Origin: JADMJV01 sp964649085
Lineage (GTDB): Bacteria; Vulcanimicrobiota; Xenobia; Xenobiales; JADMJV01
Assembly: GCA_964649085.1 (NCBI GenBank)
Contig: CAZYPN010000011.1
Span: forward strand, 1 to 64,000
Reading direction: 5' to 3'
Length of the DNA: 64,000 nt
This document shows, in pieces, positions 15,135 through 24,255 of the stretch. Made by a program: the position numbers and the translations under genes. Below the pieces are notes generated by a model that was not told where the DNA came from, did no database searches, and saw nothing but the letters and a program-made list of their open reading frames with translations. How positions within the stretch are numbered: position 1 is the stretch's first letter; every line of letters begins with the position of its first letter.

Positions 15135-17759
15135 TTATCCGGTGGTTCTCAACCCCGCAGCCACGCCCTGGATGGTCATGCGCAGCAGGTTCCAATAATC
15201 GCCGTCGGACTCGGCTCGGCGCAGCCGGGCAAAGGCCTCGACCTGAATGAGATTGAGCGGGTCGACGTAGGGATTGCGCACTCGAATCGAGCGTTCCAGC
15301 CAGGGCTGGCCTTCCAGTAGCTGCGATTGGCCGTTAAGAGCCAGCACGGCACGGCAGGAACGGGCATATTCGGCCTGCAGCAGCTCCAAAATGGCCTGAC
15401 CGCTGGTCGCCAGCCGGGCATAGCTGGCGGCGATGTCCATATCGGCTTTGGCCAGGGCCAGTTCGGCATTGTCGATGACCGCGCGGAAAAACGGCCACTC
15501 GCGATAGAGCTGGCTGAGCTTTTCGGGTTGACCGAAGCGCTCGAAGGCCCAGCCCAGACCATACCAGGCCGGCAGAATGACGCGGTTCTGAGTCCAGGAA
15601 AAGACCCATGGAATGGCCCGCAAGCTGCTCAGCCCGCGAGGTCCGTCGCCGGGTCGACGCGAGGGGCGCGAGCCGATGGCCATGCGCTCTACCCCCTGAA
15701 TGGGAGTGGCTTCCTGGAAGAAGTCGAGAAATTCAGGGTGTTCCACCAGTTGGCGGTAGTGCTTCAGGGCGCTTTCGGCCAGTTCATCCAGGCAGTCGGT
15801 CCATTCGGGCAGCACCTGATTGCCCGACAGGTTGACCTTCAGCAGGCTCCACAGCAGCTGCTCCAGGTGGCGATGGGCCACGGGGGGGTCGTCGTAGCGT
15901 TCGGAAAGCACTTCGCCCTGCTCGGTGAGGCGCAGTCCGGCCCGGGTGGTTTCGGCCGGCAGACTCAGGATGCTGCGGGCGGCGGGGCCGCCACCTCGGC
16001 CCAGGGCACCGCCCCGGCCGTGGAACAGGCGCAGTTCCACGCCGTAGCGGGCAGCTACTTGTTGCATGCGCTGCTGGGACCGGTAGAGCCCCCAGTTGGC
16101 GGCCAGATAGCCACCGTCTTTGGTGCTGTCGGAATAGCCCACCATGACCACCTGAAGGTCGTCGTGGTAGCGCCGCAGATAATCTCGATAGGTGTCGTGA
16201 GCAAGGAGCTGCTCCAGAATCTCGGGGCCTCGCTGCAGGTCGCGGATGGTTTCGAACAGGGGCACCAGAGGTTGGTGAACTCCTGGACCCAGGTGGGTTT
16301 GTAACCAGAGCAGGGCCCGGATGTCCGAGGCCTGGTGGGTCATGCTCAGAATGTGGCAGCCGATCTGATCGGACCCGTACTGGGCCTGATACCAATCCAG
16401 CAGCCGAAAGAGGGAAACCGCCTCCTGGGCCTCGGCGTCGAGTTCTGGCTGCGGCTGGCGCGGAGTGCAGGCATCCAACTGGTCGATTTGGGCCTCGGGG
16501 CTTCGTTCCAGATACTCGGGGTCGCCCAGTAAGCGGGCGACCACCCGATGATAGACCTGCGACTCCTGACGGATGTCGAGCCGAGCCAGATGGAATCCGA
16601 AGGTCCTGGTCTGAACGATCCAGTCCTCCAGGCGACGGCAGCCCAGAGGGGCCAGCGACTGGCGCAGCAAGAGCAGATCGTCGAGCAGTTCGTGGGCATC
16701 GCGGTAGGCCCCCGGGGCCTGACCCCCCTGACGCACCTGGGCCAGCGACTGGCTGAGCCGCCACTGGATGATGCGTAACCAGCGGCGGTGGACTTCGGGG
16801 GCCGAAAAGGGCTCGAGCAGGCGGTGCAATACGGGCCACTGCCAGGCGCATTCCTGGATTTTCTGCTTGAGTTCGGGGCTGGCGTGCACTCGCACTTCCG
16901 ACTGGGTCAGGCGCGAGAAGCAGCGGTGGGCCTGACGGTAGTGCATTCGCAAGGCGGCCCGACGATAGTGACGCAGCGTCTGAGCCGTAATGTCGGCGGT
17001 GACGAAGGGGTTTCCATCGCGATCGCCACCCATCCAGGTGCCGAACTGAACGAAGGCGGGAATCTCGAAGTTTTCGCCAGGATAATGTCGTTGCAGCGAA
17101 CTGGCCAGATCGCGATGCAGCTGGGGCACCACCCGCCACAGACGACGGACGGTAGCCAGGCCGCGGGCCACCTCTTCCAGGACGGTAGGTTTGCGGGGTC
17201 GCAGCAGGTCGGTGTGCCACAGGGTTTCGATCACCTCGCGCACCGAGCTTTCCACCTTCTGTCCCCGGTCGCCCCGGCTCAGCCAGCGCCGCAGCCGATA
17301 GAGGTGGCCGCGCACGGCCCGGCGCTTGGCTTCGGTGGGATGGGCCGTGAAAACGGGCTCCAGATGCAGGCGATGCAGCCTTTGCTGTACGGCTTCGGGC
17401 GTGAGTTCCTGGCTTTTCAATTCGGCCACGGCGGCCTCTAAGGATTCGCTGCGCGTGCCCAGGCGTTGCCGCTGTTCGAGAGTGCGCACCCGATGTCGAT
17501 CCTCGGCCAGATTGGCGAGGTCGAAAAAGAGCGTGAAGGCACGGCAGATCATCCAGCACTGGTCGAGGTCGAGGCTGGCCAGGAGCTGGCCCAACTGGGC
17601 CCCGGCTTCCGGCTGATGCATGCGTCTTTGCTTGGCCAGGTGGCGTACTTTTTCTTCGAGTTCGAACGATTCGACTCCCTCGAGTTCCGAAATGACCCTA
17701 CCCAGCAGCCCTCCCAGCCAGCGCACCTCCTGGCGCAGTTCGCCGAGTGCGTCAGCCAC
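15135..17759 (-). CDS. ppc: Phosphoenolpyruvate carboxylase
   Basis: This 874-residue enzyme condenses phosphoenolpyruvate and bicarbonate to oxaloacetate, refilling the citric acid cycle. The active-site His is in FTAHPTEAKRR (near 137), and the Gly-rich loop HGRGGALGRGGG appears near 576, as in the family. Further conserved stretches include GGDRDGNPFVT and MVGYSDSTKDGG. Length matches bacterial Ppc. The ATG overlaps the end of the HugZ-like gene by 8 bp. Allosteric control cannot be read from the sequence alone. Confidence 0.97.
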   Translation of the reverse strand: MADALGELRQEVRWLGGLLGRVISELEGVESFELEEKVRHLAKQRRMHQPEAGAQLGQLLASLDLDQCWMICRAFTLFFDLANLAEDRHRVRTLEQRQRLGTRSESLEAAVAELKSQELTPEAVQQRLHRLHLEPVFTAHPTEAKRRAVRGHLYRLRRWLSRGDRGQKVESSVREVIETLWHTDLLRPRKPTVLEEVARGLATVRRLWRVVPQLHRDLASSLQRHYPGENFEIPAFVQFGTWMGGDRDGNPFVTADITAQTLRHYRRAALRMHYRQAHRCFSRLTQSEVRVHASPELKQKIQECAWQWPVLHRLLEPFSAPEVHRRWLRIIQWRLSQSLAQVRQGGQAPGAYRDAHELLDDLLLLRQSLAPLGCRRLEDWIVQTRTFGFHLARLDIRQESQVYHRVVARLLGDPEYLERSPEAQIDQLDACTPRQPQPELDAEAQEAVSLFRLLDWYQAQYGSDQIGCHILSMTHQASDIRALLWLQTHLGPGVHQPLVPLFETIRDLQRGPEILEQLLAHDTYRDYLRRYHDDLQVVMVGYSDSTKDGGYLAANWGLYRSQQRMQQVAARYGVELRLFHGRGGALGRGGGPAARSILSLPAETTRAGLRLTEQGEVLSERYDDPPVAHRHLEQLLWSLLKVNLSGNQVLPEWTDCLDELAESALKHYRQLVEHPEFLDFFQEATPIQGVERMAIGSRPSRRPGDGPRGLSSLRAIPWVFSWTQNRVILPAWYGLGWAFERFGQPEKLSQLYREWPFFRAVIDNAELALAKADMDIAASYARLATSGQAILELLQAEYARSCRAVLALNGQSQLLEGQPWLERSIRVRNPYVDPLNLIQVEAFARLRRAESDGDYWNLLRMTIQGVAAGLRTTG

Positions 17760-18447
17760 GGGCGGCGCGCACCAGGGCTACGAACTCCTGGCGCATGTCT
17801 TCAGCGTTGCGAATGCGCCGGGAGAACTCGAGTCGCACCGTCTTGCCATCGACGCGGACGGCATAACCCGTACCGTCGCACGCGACCATTTCCAGGTTTT
17901 CAACGGGCTGACCCAGATGTTGCTGCAGCAGCAAATGCAGGGCCTCACGATGGTCTTCGTTCATGTGCTCGATCACGCTGTCGGCGAAGGCGTAGACGGG
18001 GTCGGCCTGTGCCAGGGAAACATCCTGAGGAGAGACCCAACTCATTTCCCCGAATCCGCCCACCCAGCGCAGCCGCTGGCTGCGAATTCGCCACAGGTGA
18101 AAGTCTTTGAAGCCCGCATAGGGTCGGGCCTGAGGCTGTTTCTCCAGGTAGGTTTCCAGCAGTTCTGGGGGGGCCGGTTCGGCCTGTCCCAGCAGCGTTA
18201 CCCGCCCGCGCGCCAGGGGGTCGAGGCGCCCGCTGGATTGCCAGACCAAGAGCGAGGCTCGCGCGTCGGCCTTGAGATTGTGGGTGTGCTCGGCCAGATC
18301 GCTGATCAGCAGCAGGGGATGGCCCTCGGGGTCCAGTGCATACTGCACCAGCGAGGCATAGGGATAGCCGTCGGCCAGGCTGGAAAGGGCCGCCACCGAT
18401 TCGCTCTCGAGGAGGGTTTTGCACCATTCGGCGTGGGTCAGCTTCAC
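17752..18447 (-). CDS. HugZ-like pyridoxamine-phosphate-oxidase-fold protein with DUF2470
   Basis: The 231-residue protein combines an N-terminal split-barrel FMN-binding-type domain (about 5-145; SLADGYPYASLVQYA, then NLKADARASLLV) with a C-terminal DUF2470 domain (about 155-228; VIEHMNEDHREAL). This arrangement is that of HugZ/HutZ proteins, which bind or degrade heme, and of related flavin-fold proteins; no heme uptake genes are nearby, so heme is only a possibility. The GTG start overlaps the stop of the phosphatidyltransferase gene (GTGA), and ppc follows with an 8 bp overlap. Confidence 0.8.
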   Translation of the reverse strand: MKLTHAEWCKTLLESESVAALSSLADGYPYASLVQYALDPEGHPLLLISDLAEHTHNLKADARASLLVWQSSGRLDPLARGRVTLLGQAEPAPPELLETYLEKQPQARPYAGFKDFHLWRIRSQRLRWVGGFGEMSWVSPQDVSLAQADPVYAFADSVIEHMNEDHREALHLLLQQHLGQPVENLEMVACDGTGYAVRVDGKTVRLEFSRRIRNAEDMRQEFVALVRAARG

Positions 18448-19064
18448 GAGCGGGCCTCCAGATGGGTGATGGCCCGTCGGGTGCGTCGCCAGCAGGTCCA
18501 GGCGCTGCCGAGGGCGATCAGGCTCAGGGCCAGTGGAAAGACCCGGCCCGTCCACTGGGGCTGATAGGCACAGATCAGGCAGGCCCCGATCAGGGTTTTC
18601 ATGCGCTGCTGCTTGGCCATGGGTCCGCCGAAATCGGCCGGGGCACCCGCCGCCGTCGCCAGGGTGCGCACGTAGGCCGTAAGCACGGCCAGCAGGCTGC
18701 ACCACAGGCCCAGTTGCACCCAGCCGCAGGCATAGGCCGCCCCCAGCAGGCTGAGCGAGTCGGAGAGGCGGTCGGGCAGTTCGTTATAGATCTCTCCACT
18801 CGGAGAACGACGGTCGTGCTCGACGGCCACCATGCCGTCGATCATGTTGCAGATCAAGCGCAACGTAATGGCCAGAGCGGCCAGAAAAAAGCACAAAGGC
18901 CGACCTTGATGGTCCCAAAGAACCGCCGCTCCGGCGCCGCTGATGATCACGCTGAGCACCGAAATCTGATTGGGGGTCAGGCCGGTGCGTGCCACCAGCG
19001 AGGCCAGAGCGCGCGCCCATCCGGTGGCGCGCTCTTTGATGGGTCGGCGTTTGTCCTGGCTCAT
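18444..19064 (-). CDS. CDP-alcohol phosphatidyltransferase family protein
   Basis: This 206-residue membrane protein carries a CDP-alcohol phosphotransferase signature around IDGMVAVEHD and SGEIYNELPDRLSD. In the standard pattern (DxxDGxxAR...GxxxDxxxD) the first and third Asp appear here as Asn and the Arg as Val, which I believe marks a distinct subgroup rather than the common phospholipid synthases. Several hydrophobic segments follow. Family members move a phosphatidyl or similar group from CDP-linked lipid to an alcohol; the product here is unknown. The ATG overlaps the permease stop (ATGA). Confidence 0.75.
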   Translation of the reverse strand: MSQDKRRPIKERATGWARALASLVARTGLTPNQISVLSVIISGAGAAVLWDHQGRPLCFFLAALAITLRLICNMIDGMVAVEHDRRSPSGEIYNELPDRLSDSLSLLGAAYACGWVQLGLWCSLLAVLTAYVRTLATAAGAPADFGGPMAKQQRMKTLIGACLICAYQPQWTGRVFPLALSLIALGSAWTCWRRTRRAITHLEARS

Positions 19065-20677
19065 CCGAAGTGACCTCCTCCGTGGCCAGCATTGGGGTCT
19101 GGCGGTTCCTTGCTTTCGGGGGTGAAGCTCAGGGCGATCAGCACTCCGGCCAGGCACAGGTAGCCCAGGCTGAAAAAGTGGGGCACCATGCGCTGGGCGG
19201 GTTCGAGGTTGGCGGGGTTGTACATGCTGCCCGCGGGCAGCACCGAGTGCACAATGCCCGGGTAGGTAAGGGCTGCCAGCACCAGCAGGTAGGCGGCCGA
19301 GCGCAGCAGTCGACGGTCGATCAGTTCGGCCACAAAGGCTCCCCACAGCATGGCCGTAAGGATGAAGCCGTTGCCCAGCGCAACGATAACCTGAACCTCA
19401 GAGATTTCGTGTCCGGTGGGTTTGAGCAGCTCGCCCATCTTTTCCTGGGGCAGGAATTTGTCGAACTGAATGGCCACCAGTCGCGCCAGCGTGGGGATGT
19501 ACGACAGTGCCACGGCCGGTCCATGTTGGCGGGGGGTAGCGGCGAAGGCCTGCACCACGATGTCCAGCGCCACAAACACCAGGATGGGCGCCAGTACGGC
19601 CGCCGGTATCAGCTTGACGATGAAGCTGAGGTAGCCCAACATGCCGCCCAGGCCCACAAAAATCCCCGTCATCAGCGTATATCCGAGGCGGCTGCCCATG
19701 GCTTTGTAGGCGGGCTGGCCGATGTAGGGCGTCGACTGAGCCACTCCGCCGCAAATGCCTGCCACCAGCGTGGCCACGGCTTCGGTAAGCAATATCTGGC
19801 GAGTGTCATAGTCGTCGCCGCCCACGCGGGCGCTTTCCGTGACGTTGATGCCGCCGATGACGGTGAGAATGGCGAAGGGGAAGGCGATGGGCAGGTAGTT
19901 CAGAGAGTCACCGTAGGCATTGAGAAAGCCCACCGTGGGCAGGGGAAGCCCGCCCACAAAACTCAGCCCCTTCAGGTCGCTGAGATGGCCCCCGGGCAAT
20001 CCCACCGCTCCCAGAATATAGTGCAACAGGGAGCCCACGGCCACGGCCACGGCCACCCCGGGCAGGTTGCCGGGCAGGCGAATGCCGGCCACCAGTGTGT
20101 AGAGGATCAGACCCAGAGCAATCATGCCCACGATGGGCAGGCGGAAGATTTCCACAATGGGCAACAGCCCGATCAGGGCAATGCCGATACCGGCCAGGCT
20201 GCCCAGCAGGCCGGCCTGGGGCACCAACGACTGCAGCCACTTGCCGGCAAAGCTGAAGACCAGCTTGATCAGGCCGATGTTGACCATGGTGGCCATGCCC
20301 AGATACCAGGTCATCATGGCCGCCTGATTGACGTCGGGATAGACCTTCTTGTAGGCCAGGAAGGCCGGACCCAGCACTGTGAATACGATGCCAATGCTGG
20401 AGGGCGTGTCCAACCCCAGCGGCATGGCCGTCACCTCGGGGTTGTTGGTGCGCCTGGCCAGTTGATAGCCCATGTAGGTGTAGACGAAGTCGCCGAAGAG
20501 CACCCCCAGGGCGGTTCCAGGGAACATTTTGGTGTAGACGATTTCGGCCGGAAACTGGAAGACGTAGATCAGGATGTTGGCCATGAAGGCCATCACCGTC
20601 AGGTTGTCGACCATCAGGCCAAAAAAACCATTGATGTCGCCGCTGGTAAACCAGCGGATGCGCGGGCTCTCGGACAC
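19061..20677 (-). CDS. NCS2/AzgA-like xanthine-uracil family permease
   Basis: The 538-residue protein has about 12-14 hydrophobic segments. GGINVTESARVGGDDYDTR and the following VAGICGGVAQSTPYIG resemble the region of NCS2/AzgA transporters that carries the purine-binding segment. The likely role is proton-linked uptake of a nucleobase or similar ring; the substrate is not determined and the sequence is divergent from characterised UraA or AzgA. A GTG start is used, with AAAGGAC upstream. It begins the long minus-strand run, downstream of a terminator, so the leader at 20678-20770 should hold its promoter. Confidence 0.7.
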   Translation of the reverse strand: MSESPRIRWFTSGDINGFFGLMVDNLTVMAFMANILIYVFQFPAEIVYTKMFPGTALGVLFGDFVYTYMGYQLARRTNNPEVTAMPLGLDTPSSIGIVFTVLGPAFLAYKKVYPDVNQAAMMTWYLGMATMVNIGLIKLVFSFAGKWLQSLVPQAGLLGSLAGIGIALIGLLPIVEIFRLPIVGMIALGLILYTLVAGIRLPGNLPGVAVAVAVGSLLHYILGAVGLPGGHLSDLKGLSFVGGLPLPTVGFLNAYGDSLNYLPIAFPFAILTVIGGINVTESARVGGDDYDTRQILLTEAVATLVAGICGGVAQSTPYIGQPAYKAMGSRLGYTLMTGIFVGLGGMLGYLSFIVKLIPAAVLAPILVFVALDIVVQAFAATPRQHGPAVALSYIPTLARLVAIQFDKFLPQEKMGELLKPTGHEISEVQVIVALGNGFILTAMLWGAFVAELIDRRLLRSAAYLLVLAALTYPGIVHSVLPAGSMYNPANLEPAQRMVPHFFSLGYLCLAGVLIALSFTPESKEPPDPNAGHGGGHFG

Positions 20678-20770
20678 GCGGCACGTCCTTTCCTGGTGCT
20701 CTGAGGGAGCCAGGCACTTCGTGCAATTCGCCCAGATCCTCCCCGCCGTCCCGATGGCCCGGTGGACCGG

Positions 20771-20805
20771 GGAAAAAAAAGAAAACCGGCGTGGGCGGCC
20801 GGTTT
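20771..20805 (-). terminator. Intrinsic terminator after the amidase gene
   Basis: On the minus strand AAACCGGC and GCCGGTTT (plus-strand 20798-20805 and 20783-20790) form a stem with a seven-base loop, followed by TTCTTTTTTTT. It lies about 90 bp past the amidase stop and separates it from the permease operon. Confidence 0.9.
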
Positions 20806-20893
20806 ACTGGGAGTGGCGATGATGCGCTTCGAGCCAGAAGGCTCGTGACTCATTCAGAGTAGCATCGGCGCCTCTGAGGGTCTGTGATCCAGT

Positions 20894-22288
20894 TCACAAC
20901 TTCTGACGCAAGAAATGCTCCAACCCCTGACGCACGGCCCGAGCCGTGCGCCGCGGATAGTCGGGTCGAGCCAGCATGCCGGCCTCGAGCGTGGGGTTGG
21001 AGAGGAAGTTGTATTCCAGCAGCACCGAAGGCATCGAAGTCTGGCGGATAACGTGGAAGGAACGCCAGAGGTGCATCCAACTGGGCTCTCCCATCGACCT
21101 GGCCAGGGGCCCGGCCAGAGCCCGGGCCAACGGGCCGCTCTGGGGCTGATAGTAGTAAATGTGTGTACCGTGGCTGACGCGGCCTTCCTTTACGTCGGCC
21201 CGGGCATTGTGGTGAATGCTGAGGAACAACTGCGCCCCGGCCTGCTCGGCCTTGCGCACGCGACCTTCCAGTTCTTCCGCTGCCGAAGCCTCGTCACCGA
21301 CCACCTGGCGGTCGCTGTCGCGGGTGAGCACCACCCGAGCCCCGGCCGCCCGCAGCTCCTCGGCCAGCGCCAGCGAGCAGCGCAGGTTCAGCTCTTTTTC
21401 CATCACCCCCTGGCCAAGCCCCACGGTGCCCTTGTCCTCTCCGCCGTGGCCGGGGTCGAGCGCCACCGTCAATCCACGCAGCGGGCGACGAGAATCAATG
21501 CTGGGAGCGGGGGTCAGCTGCAGCAGCAAATCCTGACCTGTCCAGGCCAGGCGATATCCCCACAGCCTCTGGTTTAAAGCCACCTCCAGGCGGGTGCCAT
21601 CCGCATACGGCTGCAACCTCACCGAGGCAATGCGCTGGGAGTTGGCCGCGTGTCCCATCTGGCCCATGGCCATGGGCACTCCGGGAAGGTCCAATACCAG
21701 CGAACGGCGTTCGGGAGCCAGGCTGACCTGCCAGGCACAGGCGCTGCCCAGGCGCAGTCGCAGTTGTGAGGCGCCAACCTGAACCGACTGCAACATGGGT
21801 TGTCCCAGGCTGGTTTCGGGCGGCAGCAGGCCGCCCTCGCTGCGTCGTACCCAGCCCAGCGGAGGGGCTACCTGCAGATAGTCGCCCTGGCGTTGCAGTA
21901 CCTGCAAGCGGACTCCGGGGGTCAGCGGCGTCAGGCGGTCGTAATCGCTGGAGGGACCGGTGCGAAAGACGGCCCCCTGGGCACCCACCTGAAAGACCTC
22001 GTCGCAGGGCTGGGCCAGACACTCGCCCAGCACTTCGTTATCGACCTTCAGGGGCCCCGACGTTACGGGAAAGCGGCCCTGATAGATTCCGGGACGAATT
22101 TCCTCCAACGGGACATTCAAGGTTCCGCAACTCGCCTGCGGTGGTTTGCCAGCCGGGCCCTCGATTTCCAACTGCTGGCGAGTGCCGGGGGGGGCCACCA
22201 GGGGAAGCAGGGGAGAGTTCACTCTCCAGGTGGGCTCCCCCCAGGCCACGGCCCCCAGGGTAAGCGTCCATATCCAAAGTTTCTTCAT
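20894..22288 (-). CDS. N-acetylmuramoyl-L-alanine amidase (Amidase_3) with SH3-like domain
   Basis: The 464-residue precursor has a signal peptide (KKLWIWTLTLGAVAWG), an SH3-like region (about 87-150, VGAQGAVFRTGPSSDYDRLT), a beta-rich AMIN-like middle (about 170-260) and a C-terminal zinc amidase. Zinc ligands are in LDPGHGGEDKG (about 276) and SIHHNA (about 356), with EKEL in between and the catalytic Glu in LEYNFLSNP. It cleaves the bond between N-acetylmuramic acid and the stem peptide in the periplasm, as AmiC-type daughter-cell separation enzymes do. The ATG at 22288 was chosen because the signal peptide starts there. Confidence 0.92.
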   Translation of the reverse strand: MKKLWIWTLTLGAVAWGEPTWRVNSPLLPLVAPPGTRQQLEIEGPAGKPPQASCGTLNVPLEEIRPGIYQGRFPVTSGPLKVDNEVLGECLAQPCDEVFQVGAQGAVFRTGPSSDYDRLTPLTPGVRLQVLQRQGDYLQVAPPLGWVRRSEGGLLPPETSLGQPMLQSVQVGASQLRLRLGSACAWQVSLAPERRSLVLDLPGVPMAMGQMGHAANSQRIASVRLQPYADGTRLEVALNQRLWGYRLAWTGQDLLLQLTPAPSIDSRRPLRGLTVALDPGHGGEDKGTVGLGQGVMEKELNLRCSLALAEELRAAGARVVLTRDSDRQVVGDEASAAEELEGRVRKAEQAGAQLFLSIHHNARADVKEGRVSHGTHIYYYQPQSGPLARALAGPLARSMGEPSWMHLWRSFHVIRQTSMPSVLLEYNFLSNPTLEAGMLARPDYPRRTARAVRQGLEHFLRQKL

Positions 22289-22346
22289 GACGGGGCGTTC
22301 GAGTTTGTTCGAAGGCCATCCTGGATATCCAGATGTTACCAAAAAT

Positions 22347-22377
22347 TTGCTAGACAGCGGCCAGATCGTCTGATAAT
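22347..22377 (+). promoter_or_regulatory. Putative promoter of the RNB gene
   Basis: TTGCTA (22347-22352) and GATAAT (22372-22377) are spaced by 19 bp, or 18 if TGATAA is the -10. The predicted start lies about 25 bp before the ATG of the RNB gene, and GAGGAG is in the leader. Confidence 0.4.
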
Positions 22378-22410
22378 TTGTTACAACTTCTGGGAAGCCG
22401 AGGAGATCGC

Positions 22411-24240
22411 ATGAAAATCAACGACCAACGCACGGTCCAAAACCACGGAGTCAAGGGCTCCAAGAAGCCCCGAGCCGGAGGAGCGGAAGCCCCGGTTCAA
22501 GACAAAGTGGAGGTCGGCCAGAGCAGCGGCCTCGAGCGCAGTGGGGCGGTCAAGTCGGCCCGACGCAAGAACGGCCCCCAGGGCCACGACCAGGTGCGCA
22601 GTCGCCAGTGGCGCGACGCCGGCTCCTACGCTTCGATTCAAACCGCCGGTCAGGCCGGTCTGGCGGGTTCGATCGCCACCGCCCAACTGCACTACCCGGA
22701 TGGTCGTTGGAATCTGAAGGCCCTGGCCGACAAATTTATGGTCGACGCCGGAATGGCCATCGACTATCCTCCCGAGGTGATGGCTCAGACCGAAGCCATT
22801 ATGAAGGAGATTCGCCCGGCCCCCGGAGTGTATAACCTGCCCGAGGACGCCAAGGCTCCCTGGGTTCGCGACCTCACCGCTGAGCACGCCCTTTCGATCG
22901 ACAATGGTCACCTGTGGACCGAGCTCGACCCGAAGGAGCTGGAAAAGAACCCGGAAGCCAACGTCACCTCGCGTGATCTGGATCAGATTCAGTTCAAGCC
23001 GGAGAAGCTGCCCAACGGCAACATTCGCTGGAAAATCGGCGTCAGCGACGTCGATGCCTTCATCAAGAAGGATAGCCCCATCGACCAGTTCATGGATGTC
23101 AACGGCTCGTCAATCTATACCCCCGACAAGATTTACAACCTGATTCCTCCGGCTCTGGCCGAAGACGTCATTTCGCTCAATCCTCGTGAGAATCGCTTTG
23201 CCACCGTGGCCGAGTTCGAGGTGACGCCGGAAGGCAAGCTCGTCAATGAGGACGTCTACCAGGCTATCGTGCACAGCCGCGCCAAGCTCGACTACGCCAG
23301 CGTGGGCGCCTGGCTCGATGGCGAGGCTCCTCCCTCGCCGGGCATGCTGCAAGACGGCGAGATTATCGAAAGTCTCCAGCTTCAGGAAGAGGTTCGCCAG
23401 CGCCTGAAGATCGCCAAGGAAGCTCGGGGCGCGCTCGACTTCGAGAGCAACGAGGTCAACATTGTCACCGAGAACGGCGACGCCGTAGGCTTCAAAAAAG
23501 GCCTGAAGAACAAGGCCACGGAGCTGGTCGAGCTGGGTATGACGACCTTCAATCAGGTGATGTCGCGCAAGATTCGCAGCATGGGTCTGGCCACCCTCGA
23601 ACGTGTGGTGGTTCCGCCCGAAAAGTGGGATCGCATCCAGGAGCTGGCCGCCGAGTATGGCACCCGCCTCCCGGCGCAGCCCGACGGTAAGGCCCTGGCC
23701 GAGTTCCTGGCCGAGCAGAAGGAAGCCAACCCCAAAGGGTATCAGGACCTCTCCTTCTCGGTGATCAAGCTGATCGGTCGCGGTGAGTACCTGGCGGTCG
23801 GTCCGCAGGACCCCCTGCCCGGCCACTTCGGGCTGGGCGTGAAGAACTACTCGCAGGCTACGGCCAGTATTCGCCGTGGCGGCGACCGTATTGCGGCGCG
23901 TCAGCTCAAGGCCGGCCTGGCCGGGGAGAAGAGCCCCTACTCGGCCAACGAACTGAATGCCTTTGCCGAGAACGTCACCCAGAAAGAGCAGGCCACCAAG
24001 AAGGTCGAGCGAGCCATCGAGAAGTCGGTGATCGCCACGATGCTGGAAAAGCGAATCGGCGAAGAATTCGACGGCGTGGTTTCTGGCGTCAAGGGCGACA
24101 AGGCCTGGGTGCGCATCAGCAATCCGCCCGTGGAAGGCAGCCTGGGCGGCGGTGGCAAGTTCAAAGTCGGTCAGAAATTCCGCGTGGAACTCAAGTCCGT
24201 CAACGTGGAAAAAGGCTGGATCGACTTCGTCAAGGCCTGA
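22411..24240 (+). CDS. RNase II/R family (RNB) protein with an altered active site
   Basis: This 609-residue protein has a basic, disordered N-terminus, an RNB domain (about 150-520) and an S1-like C-terminal domain (about 545-609; EFDGVVSGVKGDKAWVRI). RNB exoribonucleases use four Asp in ID...DLDD to hold Mg. Here the Asp of LSID164 and D189, D191 of RDLDQ are present, but the fourth is Gln192, and the segment between the first Asp and the others is about 20 residues longer than usual. It may be inactive, slow, or a specialised RNA-binding paralog. The ATG at 22411 follows GAGGAG. A strong terminator follows. Confidence 0.85.
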   Translation: MKINDQRTVQNHGVKGSKKPRAGGAEAPVQDKVEVGQSSGLERSGAVKSARRKNGPQGHDQVRSRQWRDAGSYASIQTAGQAGLAGSIATAQLHYPDGRWNLKALADKFMVDAGMAIDYPPEVMAQTEAIMKEIRPAPGVYNLPEDAKAPWVRDLTAEHALSIDNGHLWTELDPKELEKNPEANVTSRDLDQIQFKPEKLPNGNIRWKIGVSDVDAFIKKDSPIDQFMDVNGSSIYTPDKIYNLIPPALAEDVISLNPRENRFATVAEFEVTPEGKLVNEDVYQAIVHSRAKLDYASVGAWLDGEAPPSPGMLQDGEIIESLQLQEEVRQRLKIAKEARGALDFESNEVNIVTENGDAVGFKKGLKNKATELVELGMTTFNQVMSRKIRSMGLATLERVVVPPEKWDRIQELAAEYGTRLPAQPDGKALAEFLAEQKEANPKGYQDLSFSVIKLIGRGEYLAVGPQDPLPGHFGLGVKNYSQATASIRRGGDRIAARQLKAGLAGEKSPYSANELNAFAENVTQKEQATKKVERAIEKSVIATMLEKRIGEEFDGVVSGVKGDKAWVRISNPPVEGSLGGGGKFKVGQKFRVELKSVNVEKGWIDFVKA

Positions 24241-24255
24241 TCGCCAATCACTCCC

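Noticed and set aside
19070..20704. Long plus-strand ORF (544 codons) opposite the permease gene
   Set aside because: His/Gln-rich composition and no domain; the minus strand encodes a recognisable permease.
20678..20893. Possible riboswitch in the permease leader
   Set aside because: Several small inverted repeats exist, but none matches a riboswitch consensus I know; only the amidase terminator is convincing.
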